DNA of 64,000 bases from Chaetoceros tenuissimus (lineage: Eukaryota > Bacillariophyta > Thalassiosirophyceae > Chaetocerotales > Chaetocerotaceae): the NCBI GenBank assembly GCA_021927905.1, contig BLLK01000040.1, positions 558,001 to 622,000 on the forward strand, in the 5' to 3' direction. The notes beneath the pieces were generated by a model. The model was not told where the DNA came from. It saw only the letters and a list, made by a program, of their open reading frames with translations, and did no database searches. Position numbers and translations under genes: made by a program. Below, in pieces: positions 11,567 through 23,064 of this stretch (position 1 is its first letter; each line of letters begins with the position of its first letter).

Positions 11567-12430
11567 TCAAACAGAGAAATCAGTGTGTGCAGACATTTTC
11601 AATATACATATAAGATTCATGCTATAATACTGCTTTATTGATAAAGGTAAATAAAAATGTTTTACATGAGTACATTGCTTAATTGAGCTGTGTGGTATGT
11701 TTTGCATGTAGAAAACATCATAGAATGGAAATGGGTCACTGTGAACCAAATTCTCCTCAAAACCAGCAAAATACATGAGAGGGATATGGAGACACTTCAT
11801 CAATCAAAGGTAAGGAATTAATGGCATTGGATTCTTCTTAGCTTGAACACTCCAAGCTGCTGATGGAGAGAAGAACAAATCATGATCATCATCATCATCA
11901 GAGGAGTCATCTTTAGAATCTTCACTCCCCAAAGAATCAGAGTCTTCAAATTTCTTCTTGGTCCTAGCAGGATTGGCAAAGTCAACCTTTTTAGATGATG
12001 CTGCACTCTCAATTGGAGAAGGTAAAGATCTGAAGTCAAATGTCTTTGGACTCCTAGGACTAGAAACCTTAGACAACTCAAGTTTTTTGATCCACTTTGA
12101 ATGCTCAAGAGAAGAGTAAGCAGTTGAACCAAAATACATCTTCACTGAGTCTAATAAGCCCGTCCAATTGAGACTGAATGCTGTAAAACTTTGAACAATT
12201 TGCTCAATTCCATTTGATGAGAGACCATTGCAAAGTAGATTCTCCCTCAACTCAGCCTCTCTGATGAGGACTAGATTTGATAAATTTGAAACTTGAAGGT
12301 CTTGGATCACCATTTTTGATTTGTCCTTGGTAAGACAAATAAGTTCAAGAATATCTAAAACACTCTGAGTTCCAGTTGGACCTTTAATCTTCCAAAGTCC
12401 AAACAATGTACACATTGTTGTGGAAATCAC
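11567..12430 (-). pseudogene. Gag-like ORF of a minus-strand LTR element
   Basis: A 208-codon ORF (12430-11804, MISTTMCTLFGLW) is followed in the same frame, after one stop, by 78 more open codons to 11567. The N-terminal two thirds look helical. The C-terminal part is Ser-rich then strongly acidic, with KDDSSDDDDDHDLF, and resembles in style the acidic ORF at 58237-59010. It lies just inside an LTR-like sequence (12519-12688) whose reverse complement matches the LTRs of the small gag-only family, including a primer-like GATTAGCAGTCTTG. No protease or polymerase is present. A 3' LTR was not found, so the element looks truncated. Confidence 0.55.
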
Positions 12431-12518
12431 TGAGTAAGAACTTGATAATTAAATAATTGAACCTCTTCTCACCTAATCTCAAGTTGGTCCTTCAGAAACA
12501 AAACAAGACTGCTAATCT

Positions 12519-12688
12519 GCTAAGTCTAAACTCAATCAAATTGATAAGTTAGAACTCTTTTATTATTATGATTACATCTAAATTGTAATGATTTGGTACA
12601 CTTGTGCTTTAGGAATTGTACTCACTATACACATTTGATTTGGCATCCATCTTCATTGGTTTCTTGACTTAGATAGCTTTTTTCTCTT
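12519..12688 (-). repeat. LTR of the gag-only family, minus strand
   Basis: The reverse complement carries CTATCTAAGTC-A-GAAACCAATGA, TGTATAGTGA and a TTTAGACTTAGCA end. It aligns with the LTR at 9189-9357 and with the solo LTR at 60152-60328. A primer-binding-like GATTAGCAGTCTTGTTTT follows in minus-strand sense, so this is the 5' LTR of the gag-like ORF at 12430. The TG end is mutated (about 12688). Confidence 0.7.
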
Positions 12689-12699
12689 TCCTTATACTG

Positions 12700-13314
12700 C
12701 CCTTTGTGTGTCATCTTGAAAACAGATGGGTTTTCATAAATAATCTTTTCAAGTGGACCTTCTGAAGGACCCCCTCAATTCCAAACATTTTGTAGAAATT
12801 GGCAATTAATTCTTCACTTGGGATTGGAGTTGAATCATCTACTAGAAGTGTCATGTCTTTGATGTCTTTCTTCTCCAGTTATTCAAGAGCAGCTTTTCTC
12901 ATCTCTTTTTGCTTTTGAATAATTTCAGCAGTAGTCAGTGGACACATTTTCTTGAACTTCTTCAGCCATTTCTACATTTTCCACTTAAGGCTTTCTTTTG
13001 CGCTTTTGTTTCTTCTCGACTTGAACTTCTTCAACCATTTCTACATTTTCCACATCAGGCTTTCTTTTGCAATCAGCCTTTTTATGTTTGGATTGCTCTC
13101 TTGTATTCAAACAACTATTCACACATGCCTTGCATTTCCTGGTATCTTTTTTCTTGCGTTGGTTTTTACTGTAATCCTTGTTATCCTTCGCCTCTTTAAC
13201 ATCTAGAGCATTGAATAGTAGTTATGGGAGATGAACTTTCCAGCATTGCCATCACCTCTTTCTTAGAATTTGCTTCTTGGTGCTCAGGCTGTTGGAGGAG
13301 AGAAGGTTCCATCT
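12700..13314 (-). pseudogene. Degenerate Lys-rich, Cys-containing coding remnant
   Basis: A minus-strand frame starts MEPSLLQQPEHQEANSKKEV near 13314, shifts frame near 13200, and continues with KKDTRKCKACVNSCLN and KHKKADCKRKPDVENVEM. The unit KRKPDVENVEMVEEVQ is repeated in tandem with a stop in the second copy. The four-cysteine cluster could be a nucleic-acid binding finger. I do not recognise the family. It lies upstream of the minus-strand gag-only LTR and may be another retroelement gag. Confidence 0.4.
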
Positions 13315-13648
13315 TATCCCTTGTATCTATTTTAAAGCAGGTCATGTTGAAAAAAAAAAGGAGTATTTTTAGGGATGTGCAGAGCAGAAGTTTTTAGTGG
13401 AACACAGTTTGGGGTTTGAAGCTTTTAAATAATGACATTTTTTCATTTGAATTTGATTTAGTGGATAGATTCAAAGACGTTAAAAGCAATAATACTGTCA
13501 AAATTCAAAGTTTCATTTCGCATTGATGTATGTAGCCTTTTTTTATGCTACTGTACGAGGAGCCTGATATTGCTTACTGATTCTCATCTGAATACACATC
13601 CAAAATATTTTAAAAAACTTCAAAAATAAAGTTTTATGTTATCAGTAG

Positions 13649-14474
13649 GGTCATGTAAGAACACCTGATTTTTGTGAGTTTTTGCTGCAAAGTGAAAATC
13701 TAATTTCGGCTCCAATCGACACGCAATAAAATACTAATACCTTTCTAAAAGCTCTTTTTACACTTGTTTCAAAACTGTAATCGACGAGAGCGCGCATGCT
13801 TTCTGAGTTGAGAAAGCAACCTCTAAAGTAGCTTACTTTGGTTATGTCACAGTTTGGTTGCAACCATATTTCTCGCCACAAAATGAGTTGATGAACGCAA
13901 GAAGTTACAAATAAATTCTTGAAGTTATTGTGTGAATGAATATGTAATTCATTTTGCCATAGAGTAAGAGCAAGTATTTCTATCGATTGCCTCTTTGGAG
14001 GGATTTTCTTTGATTCTTTTTTGTACGTATGGACTGTACCAACAATGGCACAATTTCTGTCATTGGTCTGTGAAATTGAGTGAATTTGAAGCCAATTTCG
14101 AATCATGAATTGACCATGTCTTCTATACACTCAAATAAATCATTTTGAAGTCGACCTACAACAATTATAACTACATTAATCTTTACAAAACTATTGAAAT
14201 GAACATTATGTAACTTCTTGCTATTGTCAACTCCTTTTATGGCAAGAAATATGGTTGCGACTCAACACCAACTATTTGAAAAAGTGACAATCTCATCTTA
14301 CGAAAAGCTAAATTTCTTGACTGAGAAAGCTTCCGAGATTTTTTTGAGTGCAGTTTTGAAACAAGCGTAAACAGAGCTTTGAGAAAGGTATTAGTATTTT
14401 ATTGCGCGTCGATTGGAGCCGAAATTAGATTTTCACTTTGCAGCACAAAATCGATATTCTTACACAACTCTGCT
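13649..14474. mobile_element. Foldback element copy 1 (imperfect inverted arms about 270 bp)
   Basis: The left arm 13649-13925 and the right arm 14202-14474 are inverted repeats. Both contain TGCAAAGTGAAAATCTAATT, TTCGGCTCCAATCGAC, AATACCTTTCT and TTGTTTCAAAACTG in opposite orientation. Two other copies exist: 35126-35862 (right arm truncated) and a central piece at 56119-56327 in the other orientation. A 159-codon minus-strand frame (14130-13651) crosses the centre and left arm. No recognisable transposase or clear TSD was seen. Confidence 0.75.
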
Positions 14475-15790
14475 GTTATATCATTGTAGATGGTATCTAA
14501 TGGTCAAAGGCGAGCAACAAACAAGTCAGGTTGAAATTGGTTTGTTTGTTTTTTCTTATCCAAACTATAAGTAAATGATAGTACATAGTAGGTTCGCCCT
14601 ATTTTGCAAGAAGTAAAAAGGTAAAAAGGTACAGCACTTAGCTTATGTTAGAATGTCTGTACAATAGACAGTAGAAGCAATGTGGGTCGTTTCATACAAA
14701 GGATTATGAGCTGTTCCATACAAAAGATAGTCATACTAAGCTTGTATGTACGAGTACGTCATTTGTTTTGCAAAATAATTAGCTTTAAACATATCCACTT
14801 TAACTCTTCAATTACAGACTTTCTTAATTATGTAAGCCTTTCAGTCATCTGTTTGTAGTGTGACTTGAACGAACGAATACACGCACGCACGCACACACGC
14901 ACACACGGAAAAATAAACGGGATAAGGAATCGGTCCCCTGACAAAAACCGATAATAATGTAATCTGCTATCAAAACTTTCTTTATAGCCATTATAATTTG
15001 ATACTATGCTTATCCGTACACAACATCGTCAACGGTGTCACAACGTCACAAATTTCAAAATTTCGATTGTCGAAAACCAGGGCTAGTTTTGTTAGAATTA
15101 CAAAAGATGAGGGCCTTTGATTTTTTTCGACGAATTTTCCCAATATCAGGGAATAAAATGCTAACAATTGGTTATTTTAAATTTACGATTGAATTACTCT
15201 AGCGTTTAATTCTTTTCTGAAGCACCCTATTGTCGGATGATCCACTCACACGCGTACGTACAGAGGTTAAGTAAACGGGCGAGGCTTGGAGCCGCAGTGG
15301 CTTTAAGCCTCGCCCTTGATGAAGAATCAGATATGTACCTCATTTCTATGTTTTCTGATACTTATTTTCACATTCTTCCCATTTCCAAATCAAGAAAAGA
15401 AGACAGAGATTACCAATACTGCTGAGATCTATTCTTACTACTTATTGTGATAGTTAAATTTTACTCCATTTAAACACAATCATAGCTGACTTGCAAAAAC
15501 ACGGACAAAATGGATTCTTTGTAGATAGAATGTTTATTTCATTCCTGTCTCTTTAAGTTACAAGACCTTTGATACCCACTATAGCCTTTGACTCTTATAG
15601 TCCCCTACACAAATGAATACGGTAGCTGATAAAAATCATGTTGATTGACATTGTTTAAAGCATGAGGCTGAAACATTCCAGTCCCATCTGACTCCGAGAT
15701 GTGCAACATCTGAATCTATCCATTCCCATCATATTTTGAAACAGAAGTGTGTAACATATTCAGAAAATCATTTCATAAAAAGCACATTTT
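14475..15790. other. Intergenic stretch with a CA/CG microsatellite
   Basis: No gene is recognised. A short tract of alternating ACGC and ACAC lies at about 14878-14908. A 62-codon ORF at 15237-15425 has no visible family features and is not called. Confidence 0.4.
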
Positions 15791-17411
15791 TTGAAAACAA
15801 TGCAAGAGTCTATTGCTAAACTCAAGAGTCTTCTAACTAGAATTGAAGACACAATTGTCCCAGCACAAGAAGAGGAGTTGTGGTTTGATGATGACTTTTT
15901 TATTGCAATCAGAGAAATCATTGTCAATGGGGACATCACCAAAGAAAATGTATCCAAAATAGTAGCAGAAGCTTTCTTTTGATTGAAATGCTCGTGTAAT
16001 ATACCTACTTCAAAATATTATAGACAAGGAGAAAAGGTGCCATGGTTCATTAGAAATGCTCTGATTGAAACAAAGATAATTCTTGCCAAAATCAAGCATC
16101 ATATTCTTCCCCTACAAGAAAGACAGCTTTGGAAGGATGAATTATTATTTCAAGAAATGAGGGAGATAATTTCCAATGGTAGTATCACCAACAATATTGT
16201 TTCAAAGGCTGTGGCGAATGCACTTTTTTGGATTAGAATACATCAACCAAGTTTATTGGTATTAAAGGATCTGATACAGGCATTCCCTGATGCATTGGCC
16301 TTTTGAAATGTCAATAATTGCCTTCCAATCCAATCTCTAGTATTATATCCAAAAGGAAGCAAAATTGCAGATGGTACTCATTACATATTACCCCTTGCAT
16401 TGGAAAGCATGAAGCATGATATAGGAGGTAAAAATATGTGTGGGGGGCTCCTGAACGAGTTGTGGGAAAGAAAAAATCTTCTGCAAATCCTGTCAGCTTC
16501 CACCAATGCTCATAAATCAAGGCTGAATGTAATCAAGAATCTTTGCTTGCACGGGCTGCTGAAGAAAGAAGATATTGTTTGATACAGTTTGCTTTATTAC
16601 TCATGCTTGGGAAAATCATCTTTCCTTAGATTCCAGTATTTTCTAGCTTGGGATCCTGAAGCACTTGTAAAGACAAGGTTTGGTACATTGCCATTGCTTC
16701 ATTCTTTCATTTTGCTTTCACCGAGATCGATTAGGCTTGTTAGAACCTGACAAATGTTTTAAGCGTTGCTTGAAGCATTCTTTGGAGTATTACAATGCTT
16801 TGCTATTTAAAGATGATGGAGGCAAAACAGCGTTTGAACTGGCTATTGAAAAATTTGGTGAAACGCCGACAATGATACTTTTGAGAGAAGTTTTCACAGA
16901 AGAAGCTGGTCGTTCCCTTCTACATGAGGTCATTTTGCATCAACCTAATCATTTTAATCTGTTCTTGTCATGGTTTCCATGGATGTATTGCTTACGTGAT
17001 GAAAATGGGAACATGGTTTTTGAAATGCTATTTATATCAGGTACAGATATCTTGAAGAAGAATCCTGCTCTTTGGGGCAATCCAAATGATGCTGAGAAGG
17101 CATTGGTTGCAAATCATTTCTCTGCTGTAATTCCATCTGCTGCAGTGCCAAGACGGAGCAAGAGACTTCGTATTCATAATAGGGGAAGGTCTTTAAGAAA
17201 TGGCATGTACTTCTGCAAAGACAATGGGAACCAATCTGAATTTGAAAGCGATTTAGCGAGTCATGGAGAAGCAAAGACTTTGGATCATGTGCAACAGGAG
17301 ATCAATGAAAGAGATGAATTCCCACTTCTACATCAAATCATTGAGCACCAACCAAATTATTTCAACATCTCCAAAAGTCATGAATTTTTGCATTCTACCA
17401 CTATGATTTAG
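15791..17411 (+). pseudogene. Diatom ankyrin-like repeat family protein, disrupted
   Basis: One frame is open from 15791 with stops at 15980, 16304 and 16580, shifts frame near 16690, and continues to a stop at 17409. Two related units start it: residues around VPAQEEELWFDDDFFIAIRE and LPLQERQLWKDELLFQEMRE. Later parts, such as PLALESMKHDIGGKNMCGGL, FLAWDPEAL, LFKDDGGKTAFELAIEKFGE and LLHEVILHQPNHFNLF, follow the layout of the large diatom-specific ankyrin-like family. Related units end at LSWFPWMYCLRDENGNM and LLKKNPALW, and a second such unit is broken at about 17385. Its continuation is found 1.1 kb downstream at 18510-18814, so the gene was split by an insertion. Family role is unknown; ankyrin-type repeats usually bind proteins. 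Confidence 0.65.
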
Positions 17412-17592
17412 TTAGGAGATGTAGGAGAATGTAACATATTTCCAACTTTGGTTACATATTTCATACTCCATTTTCAATACTACAGATTTGTACGAAGTCA
17501 CCGTAGAACAGAATTACACTCCCACGCACCATCATGCTTCATCCTAGCTATCGCTTTCTTGCTTCTTACCTACACAAACATAAATCATATTC

Positions 17593-18303
17593 ATGATGTC
17601 GTCCTCAACAAACAACAATCATCCACATACTTCTAGTAACGACGAGGGTGAAGAGGAGGATGATGACCTTGATTCTGATGATGACGAATTGCCAGAGCTA
17701 GTAGACTTAGCCAACATTGGTAATGAAACAGATGACGAAACAGTTGACGACGAACAAACTGACAGTGATGATATTAGAGTCACTGTATTACCTGATAGAT
17801 TGTTGATTCCACTACAAATATGGGATGATGAAGAAGAGGCTAGTGAAGAAGAGTCCAATGGATCAATCTCCAATTCAATTCATACAGGAGAAACATTGCA
17901 GCAGCGCGATAGAAGCGGATGGAACCTTGGCACCCGTGGGATGAACAATCGATATTTAAGAAACGAAGCTAGAGGCGACAATTTTATAGCTCGAATCATC
18001 AGTCAACATCCATGTGCTGATTTGCCATCACATCAACTATATAGCTCTTCGACTGCATCTTTCATTTTGCGAGATGGTTTGAGAAGATATTATCGTCAAG
18101 ATATGGGTCTGACAAATACGGAATTTTCTGCATTATATAGGCGAGTACGATATTATCAACGAGATATGGATCTCACTGATTATGAATTTATGCGCCATCT
18201 GTATCAAAATCCTGAGCTAATTCATCGTTTTATTCATGCAAGAGAACGAAATGAAAATGAAGAAAAAGATGACGATGAGCAAAAAGAAGATAATGAAGAA
18301 TAA
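17593..18303 (+). CDS. Acidic protein with a duplicated 21-residue motif, inside a split ankyrin-like gene
   Basis: This is a clean 236-codon ORF with no frameshift, unlike everything around it. Residues 18-60 are almost all Asp/Glu with Ser/Asp stretches. The C-terminal half contains two copies of one motif: RRYYRQDMGLTNTEFSALYR (164-183) and VRYYQRDMDLTDYEFMRHLY (185-204). The tail (218-236) is again Glu/Asp/Lys-rich. There is no signal peptide, membrane segment or domain I recognise. The ATG at 17593 gives MMSSSTNNN; the second Met is an equal choice. It sits between the broken halves of the ankyrin-like pseudogene (17385 and 18540), so it came with an insertion of about 1.1 kb. Whether it is a transposon cargo gene or an inserted host gene copy cannot be told. 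Confidence 0.6.
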   Translation: MMSSSTNNNHPHTSSNDEGEEEDDDLDSDDDELPELVDLANIGNETDDETVDDEQTDSDDIRVTVLPDRLLIPLQIWDDEEEASEEESNGSISNSIHTGETLQQRDRSGWNLGTRGMNNRYLRNEARGDNFIARIISQHPCADLPSHQLYSSSTASFILRDGLRRYYRQDMGLTNTEFSALYRRVRYYQRDMDLTDYEFMRHLYQNPELIHRFIHARERNENEEKDDDEQKEDNEE

Positions 18304-18509
18304 AGTAATAGCTGAAAATGTTATAAATTTCTAATTGAATATGAATGAAAGTATAATAATAGTATCAATATTTTAATTATATTTTTTTCGTTGCATGAAT
18401 ATGGAAATGAATTAGTATGTAGAGTATTGTAGGTGGGTGAGTGAAAAAAGGCGTTGTAGGAGAGGTCACATCTTTTCGTGAATGGGTACGCTTTCATTTC
18501 CGGGTCCCT

Positions 18510-18814
18510 GTGTGTGAGCATGAGAAGTGTACCCACATTCCATCGAAGAGTACATCTTTCTATCATGGTTCCCATGGGCTTATCATACACGTGATGATCA
18601 AGGGCGTTTTGTAATGCAAATACTACTCTCAACAACATCTGGTCAGGATTTACTGAAAAAGAATCCTGCTCTCTGGACAACTTTGAAATGGACACAACTG
18701 GAGGAGAAAGATCCATTGACTTCTCTTATTCCTTTCGTAGCAATTGCGAGTGGTAATGATGGTATATTGAATCTATCCTATCAATTTTTACGCCAACACC
18801 CACCAGTTCTATGA
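18510..18814 (+). pseudogene. Downstream fragment of the split ankyrin-like gene
   Basis: The reading frame contains YIFLSWFPWAYHTRDDQGRF, then QDLLKKNPALWTTLKWTQLE and FVAIASGNDGILNLSYQFLR, ending QHPPVL at a stop at 18814. FLSWFPW and DLLKKNPALW repeat the same phrases found in the upstream copy (16960-17080). The preceding half of this unit, LLHQIIEHQPNYFNIS, is at 17330-17385. Joined across the insertion the unit has the same layout as its neighbour. Confidence 0.7.
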
Positions 18815-19895
18815 ATTTAAGGTCTGCGAGGGTTTTCCTTTTTCCAGTTTACAAACGCAAGATGACTTCTCGAGATGACTGTGTACTGACACTACTTTTA
18901 GTGATAGCAATAACCAAGTGTAATATCAAAATTCATTGCAACTTCAAGCTCAACTTAGACAGATGATGGGAGGTATGCAGACTCATTCTTTTCAACATTC
19001 TCTCAATCCATTGCGCTAGAATACTTTGTCAACAATGTGTCTAAATTCTTTTATATAGTTGAGTGTATTCTATTGAGATCTCGGTTTTCTATTTCTCTGT
19101 TATTTGAAGTTCTTTGACACTGAATCGAATCCATTTCATCTGCCTAGTGATGGTTCACATACCCCCAATGGTAATTATGTATCTTTTTCAATTCTTCACC
19201 CTAACCCTTTTCACTCCATATTCTGTTCATTTAAATCCTTTCCCCTCTTTTCAATTCATGGGTATGGTCAGCAAGTGACGGAAAAAGTCTCACCCTCAAA
19301 CCTTATAAGCAAAATCTCTGTAACTGTGGAAACTATGAATTAAATATCAATCAAGAAGTAAATACATAGTAGTATGGTTGTGAAGAAACTAGAATCGTCG
19401 ATCAAATGTTGGTACAAGGTACGAGAATGCCTGAAAAGTCATCGTCACAGAAATGGCCTTACTCACAAAACTATTGGAGGAACAAAACACGCAACACGGA
19501 AAGACGCAAAAAAGCTTTTTCAATAAACACACATTCCAACAACAGCAAATGAATACTATCATACCTTTCTGGCCGGGATAACTTGTTGAGAAAGGAAGGG
19601 GAAGGGGGGAGAATTTCTTGTGCAAAAGAGAGGGGGAGGAAGAGCAAAGAAATGCAAAAAATGGGACTCCACCATTGACAACTCCGTAACAAAACAATTC
19701 ACCTCTAATAATTGAATGTATGCCTACCTTTCTCTTTATGTAGTTAGTTTCACTCAGGTACCTGCATTACCAATCGATTCTAATTGCTACTCTGTACATA
19801 AATACCAAGGAGGTACCTGATTGATCTCCACTGTAGCTCGAGATATTGACTCATGCCGGTCGTACAACAGCGTCGTTACACCTTACGTAGCAAAG
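18815..19895. other. Intergenic stretch, no gene recognised
   Basis: Short ORFs on both strands lack any family feature. The stretch lies between the ankyrin-like fragment and the small gene at 19896 and may include that gene's promoter. No TATA or other motif is clear enough to call. Confidence 0.4.
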
Positions 19896-20198
19896 ATGAG
19901 TGAGACCACAGAGGCCCTTGATACTCTTGTGAGTCTCTTCAAACTCCTTCCAAAGGAGAAAAAGTTCCTGTTACGGCCAGTGAAAGAAGATGTAACAGAG
20001 ATACCTTTTGAAAAGCTACTCAAGGAAAGTAAACTGGACATATTGGAAAAAGGAGTGACACAAAAACATGTCGACGCTCTCTTGACGGAGCTTGGTGTAC
20101 TTAGAACTCGTACAATGCCTAATGGAGTTCAAGGATATGAATTAAGGTCAGAGGACTTGATGAACCTCGTGAATGCCCATGGCTCCAAGCATCAATAA
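19896..20198 (+). CDS. Small hypothetical protein (100 residues)
   Basis: I do not recognise the family. From the ATG at 19896 the product begins MSETTEALDTLVSLFKLLPK and continues as an alpha-helical, charged sequence with EKGVTQKHVDALLTELGVLR, ending HGSKHQ. A longer in-frame start at 19821 adds 25 residues of low-complexity appearance, so I prefer the inner Met. The helix-turn-helix-like spacing and a short predicted strand near the C-terminus (NGVQGYELRSEDL) would suit a small winged-helix protein, but that is only an inference. It is undisturbed by stops, in contrast to its neighbours. A mariner-like element starts about 150 bp downstream. Confidence 0.45.
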   Translation: MSETTEALDTLVSLFKLLPKEKKFLLRPVKEDVTEIPFEKLLKESKLDILEKGVTQKHVDALLTELGVLRTRTMPNGVQGYELRSEDLMNLVNAHGSKHQ

Positions 20199-20344
20199 AG
20201 ACAGAGAGTAGAAGGAGTTTAGTTACACAATGTAAGATATCCTATTGTAAAACTCTAGTTGCTACAAAGACTGTCAATGATGATAGGGAATTTGATTACA
20301 GTAAACTTAGATCTTTACTGAGGAAGCGAGAAGCTCCGCCAACT

Positions 20345-22513
20345 ATGGTGCAAACTTCTTCAAGATCGAAACGTACTCGAACGAGTAATGCATCTGGCAT
20401 CATCACACTGCCACCATCCGCTACCTCCGCCGCTAATACCTCCGCTGCTGTTGATGCCTCTGCTGTTAATGCTAATGATAATGCTGCTAATGCCACTGCT
20501 ACTGCTACTGCAAAAAGATATTCTGCCACACTGCCACCAACAATTACAAATATTTCCAAATGCACTCCATCAATTGTTTTTGGAAATCATCTTACTATTG
20601 AAATACAAGAGTTAGATTTTACAAGCAGACCAAGAATGTATAAAGGGAAAGAAATACAACTTACCTCCAAAACTCCTTACAATATAGATGATAACACCAG
20701 GCATCTTGTTATCACCACCACAATAATGATGGGCTACTGGACGGACTCTTCAAACATTGAGTGGGACCGCATCACCGTAGCCACAATGTGGCATGTTTAT
20801 TACTTGAAAGGATATAAGAAACCTAGCACAAGAGCTTAAGAACAAACTTGCATCATGATTGATGGTACAATCAACTTCCTTCAAGGGAAATCTTCTGATA
20901 CAGGTGAAATAGGAAAGAAAGGAATCGTAAGAAGAAAATGTCAAAAATAGAAAAAATCATGAAACACACACCAAAAGCATTACAGAAGGCTTTCCGCTAC
21001 GCCTGCTATGCCATTGGCAATAACAGCATATTTGCAAACCTTGCCAGTGCAATGTCGCGCAAAAAGTTAGTAGCCAATGACAACCAAGCGAAGAGATTTA
21101 AAATACAGTTTCCTATCAATCTCAAGAAACATGATGTTAGGGATTGTTTTTAAAACACAATGGCAAAATAAGAAAGATGAAGATAAAGCCTAAACTTACT
21201 GCTGACCATATCAAGGGCCATCTTTGCTGGGGAATTGACATGAAGGAATGGATCTGGAAAGCAACCTATGAAAAAACAGTATACTACTGTTTCATTGATG
21301 AGAAATGGTTCTATTTTTATAGCAAAAGAAAAAAAGTGAAGGACTTACCTAAAGAAGAATGGGAAGAGATGATGATGAGTGTAAGCAGTTTGAACAGGTG
21401 CAAAGGACTACCCATTCACGTCGATTCGTTCCAAAGGTGATGGCAATGGCCATCGTTGCTCCTCCTTTGCTTGGTTTGATGCATCTTGCAGCAAGGGCTG
21501 CCAAGAAACTTGGCCAAGTACTTGGCAAAGTAAATGGCGAGACTATTCATGATGAATGGCGCAATGGGTTAGTTTATTTGAAGGGAGTTAGCGAAAAGAA
21601 AAAGACAAAAAAGAATTCAAAGAATACAAAATTTGTCTACGATGCTAAAACAAACAACTTACTGAAGGATGGTGACTGGAGAAACCTGTTTGAACCAAGA
21701 ATGTCAGTTGGTGAATTATTTCATAACATCAAGGAAAGATACAGACTTACAGAGGTCAAGGCAGATATGCTCTGTCTCACAAACAAAAAGTTCAACCAAA
21801 AGAAATACAGAACCGTCGATTTGATGATCGAAAATGAAGATGAGTTAGTTGTAAGAAGAGTGAATGAAAGAGGAGGACAGCAAAGAGAACTCACTGTTCA
21901 TGATTTTGACCTATCCATCTTCGTGCCTAAAGGAACGGAAGTGGAAGTTGATTGCACTTGCAATAGCAAGTTCATGCTGAAAATCATGTGAGAAGTCTGC
22001 ATGTCCATCCTCAATTACTTTTTTTGGGTACCTGTGACAATTGAAATCTTGTTAGTGATTGATAATGCTTGTGGACATGGTACAAAAGAAACAATTGAAA
22101 CTTACCGTGAGTTCCTTTTGGAACACTACAACATTGTGCTCCACCACCAGACTCCAAGAAGCCCTGGTCACAACCAGTTGGATCTTGGAATCTGGTGCTC
22201 CATCCAGAGCTGGGTAGAGAAGCTATTGACCGGCTGTCGCCATGATGCTGATGTTCTCTGGACCCAGGTGGAAAAAGCGTGGAAATCAATGACCTATGAA
22301 ACACTGGAGAAAGTTCACCAGCGGTGGCTAAAAGTGTTAGATCTGACAATTCTTGATAAAGGATATAATAGGTTGGAAGAAAAGTATAGGGGAAAACTTA
22401 CCTATGATCCTCAAAAGGTCAAGGAAATTGATGAGGAGGTAAGAACAGTAATTAACATCAAAAAAATGCATGACACTATCTATAGGTGTCAGGAAGACAT
22501 ATTGTCTACGTAA
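20345..22513 (+). pseudogene. Tc1/mariner-family transposase (DD39D-like), degenerate
   Basis: The product would cut and paste a mariner element. Pieces in several frames read in order: an N-terminal part (20345-20836), IEKIMKHTPKALQKAFRYAC (from 20938), KIKPKLTADHIKGHLCWGID (from 21180), then the first catalytic Asp in YCFIDEKWFYFYSKRKK (near 21298). The second Asp is in LLVIDNACGHGT (near 22059), and the third is in QTPRSPGHNQLDLGIW, 39 residues later. DLG and this spacing match plant- and alga-type mariner transposases. At least three frameshifts and a stop at 21989 break it. About 250 residues separate the first and second Asp, far more than usual, including the segment DWRNLFEPRMSVGELFHNIK. 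I could not identify terminal inverted repeats. Confidence 0.8.
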
Positions 22514-23064
22514 ATGACACTTTATTTTATACGTTGACACCTGGTACAAACAAGTTATCCGGACCAGAAAGGTAATAGCAGTCAATATCCACTTTAGATT
22601 AGGAAATGATGGTGAAGAATAAAAGATACAAAATGGTGAATACCCTTCTCAATCACACCAAACAACAACAACAACAACAACACTTAGGAATAATATATAT
22701 AATATCAAATTGATTAGAATCTTTGATATTTCACTACATAACAACTGGAGTGACTAATATCTGGATAACTTCACTCCTGTTACATTTAGATGGTGATGGC
22801 AATGGGATGAAATTCCTGGATCAGTTGCTTAAGCCTGGTTGTTCAAGATGTCTTACTTCAACTCCAGTGATAAGGCAGACTCAAAAATTAGAGAGATCAT
22901 CTCTAGAAAATTAGCATATTTGTTTGGTGCAGCATCTAAAATATTATTGCTGACATTCTTTCCTGTCATAGAAATGATTCTAACTTTCAAATTCATTCTT
23001 TACTTCAAAAGGGAGAAGGAGAAATTTTAAAAGACACGGAATTAAATATCAAGATTGTCGACGT
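22514..23064. other. Spacer with a CAA microsatellite
   Basis: A (CAA)n tract of about 15-20 bp lies at about 22664-22682. A short open stretch at 22723-22914 has no recognised family. It separates the mariner relic from the recombinase fragment. Confidence 0.4.

Noticed and set aside
15237-15425. 62-codon ORF as small gene
   Set aside because: No recognised feature and no support from flanking sequence.
19389-19697. Minus-strand 102-codon hydrophobic, Cys-rich ORF
   Set aside because: Composition reflects a pyrimidine-rich tract; no domain, and an alternative frame is equally open.
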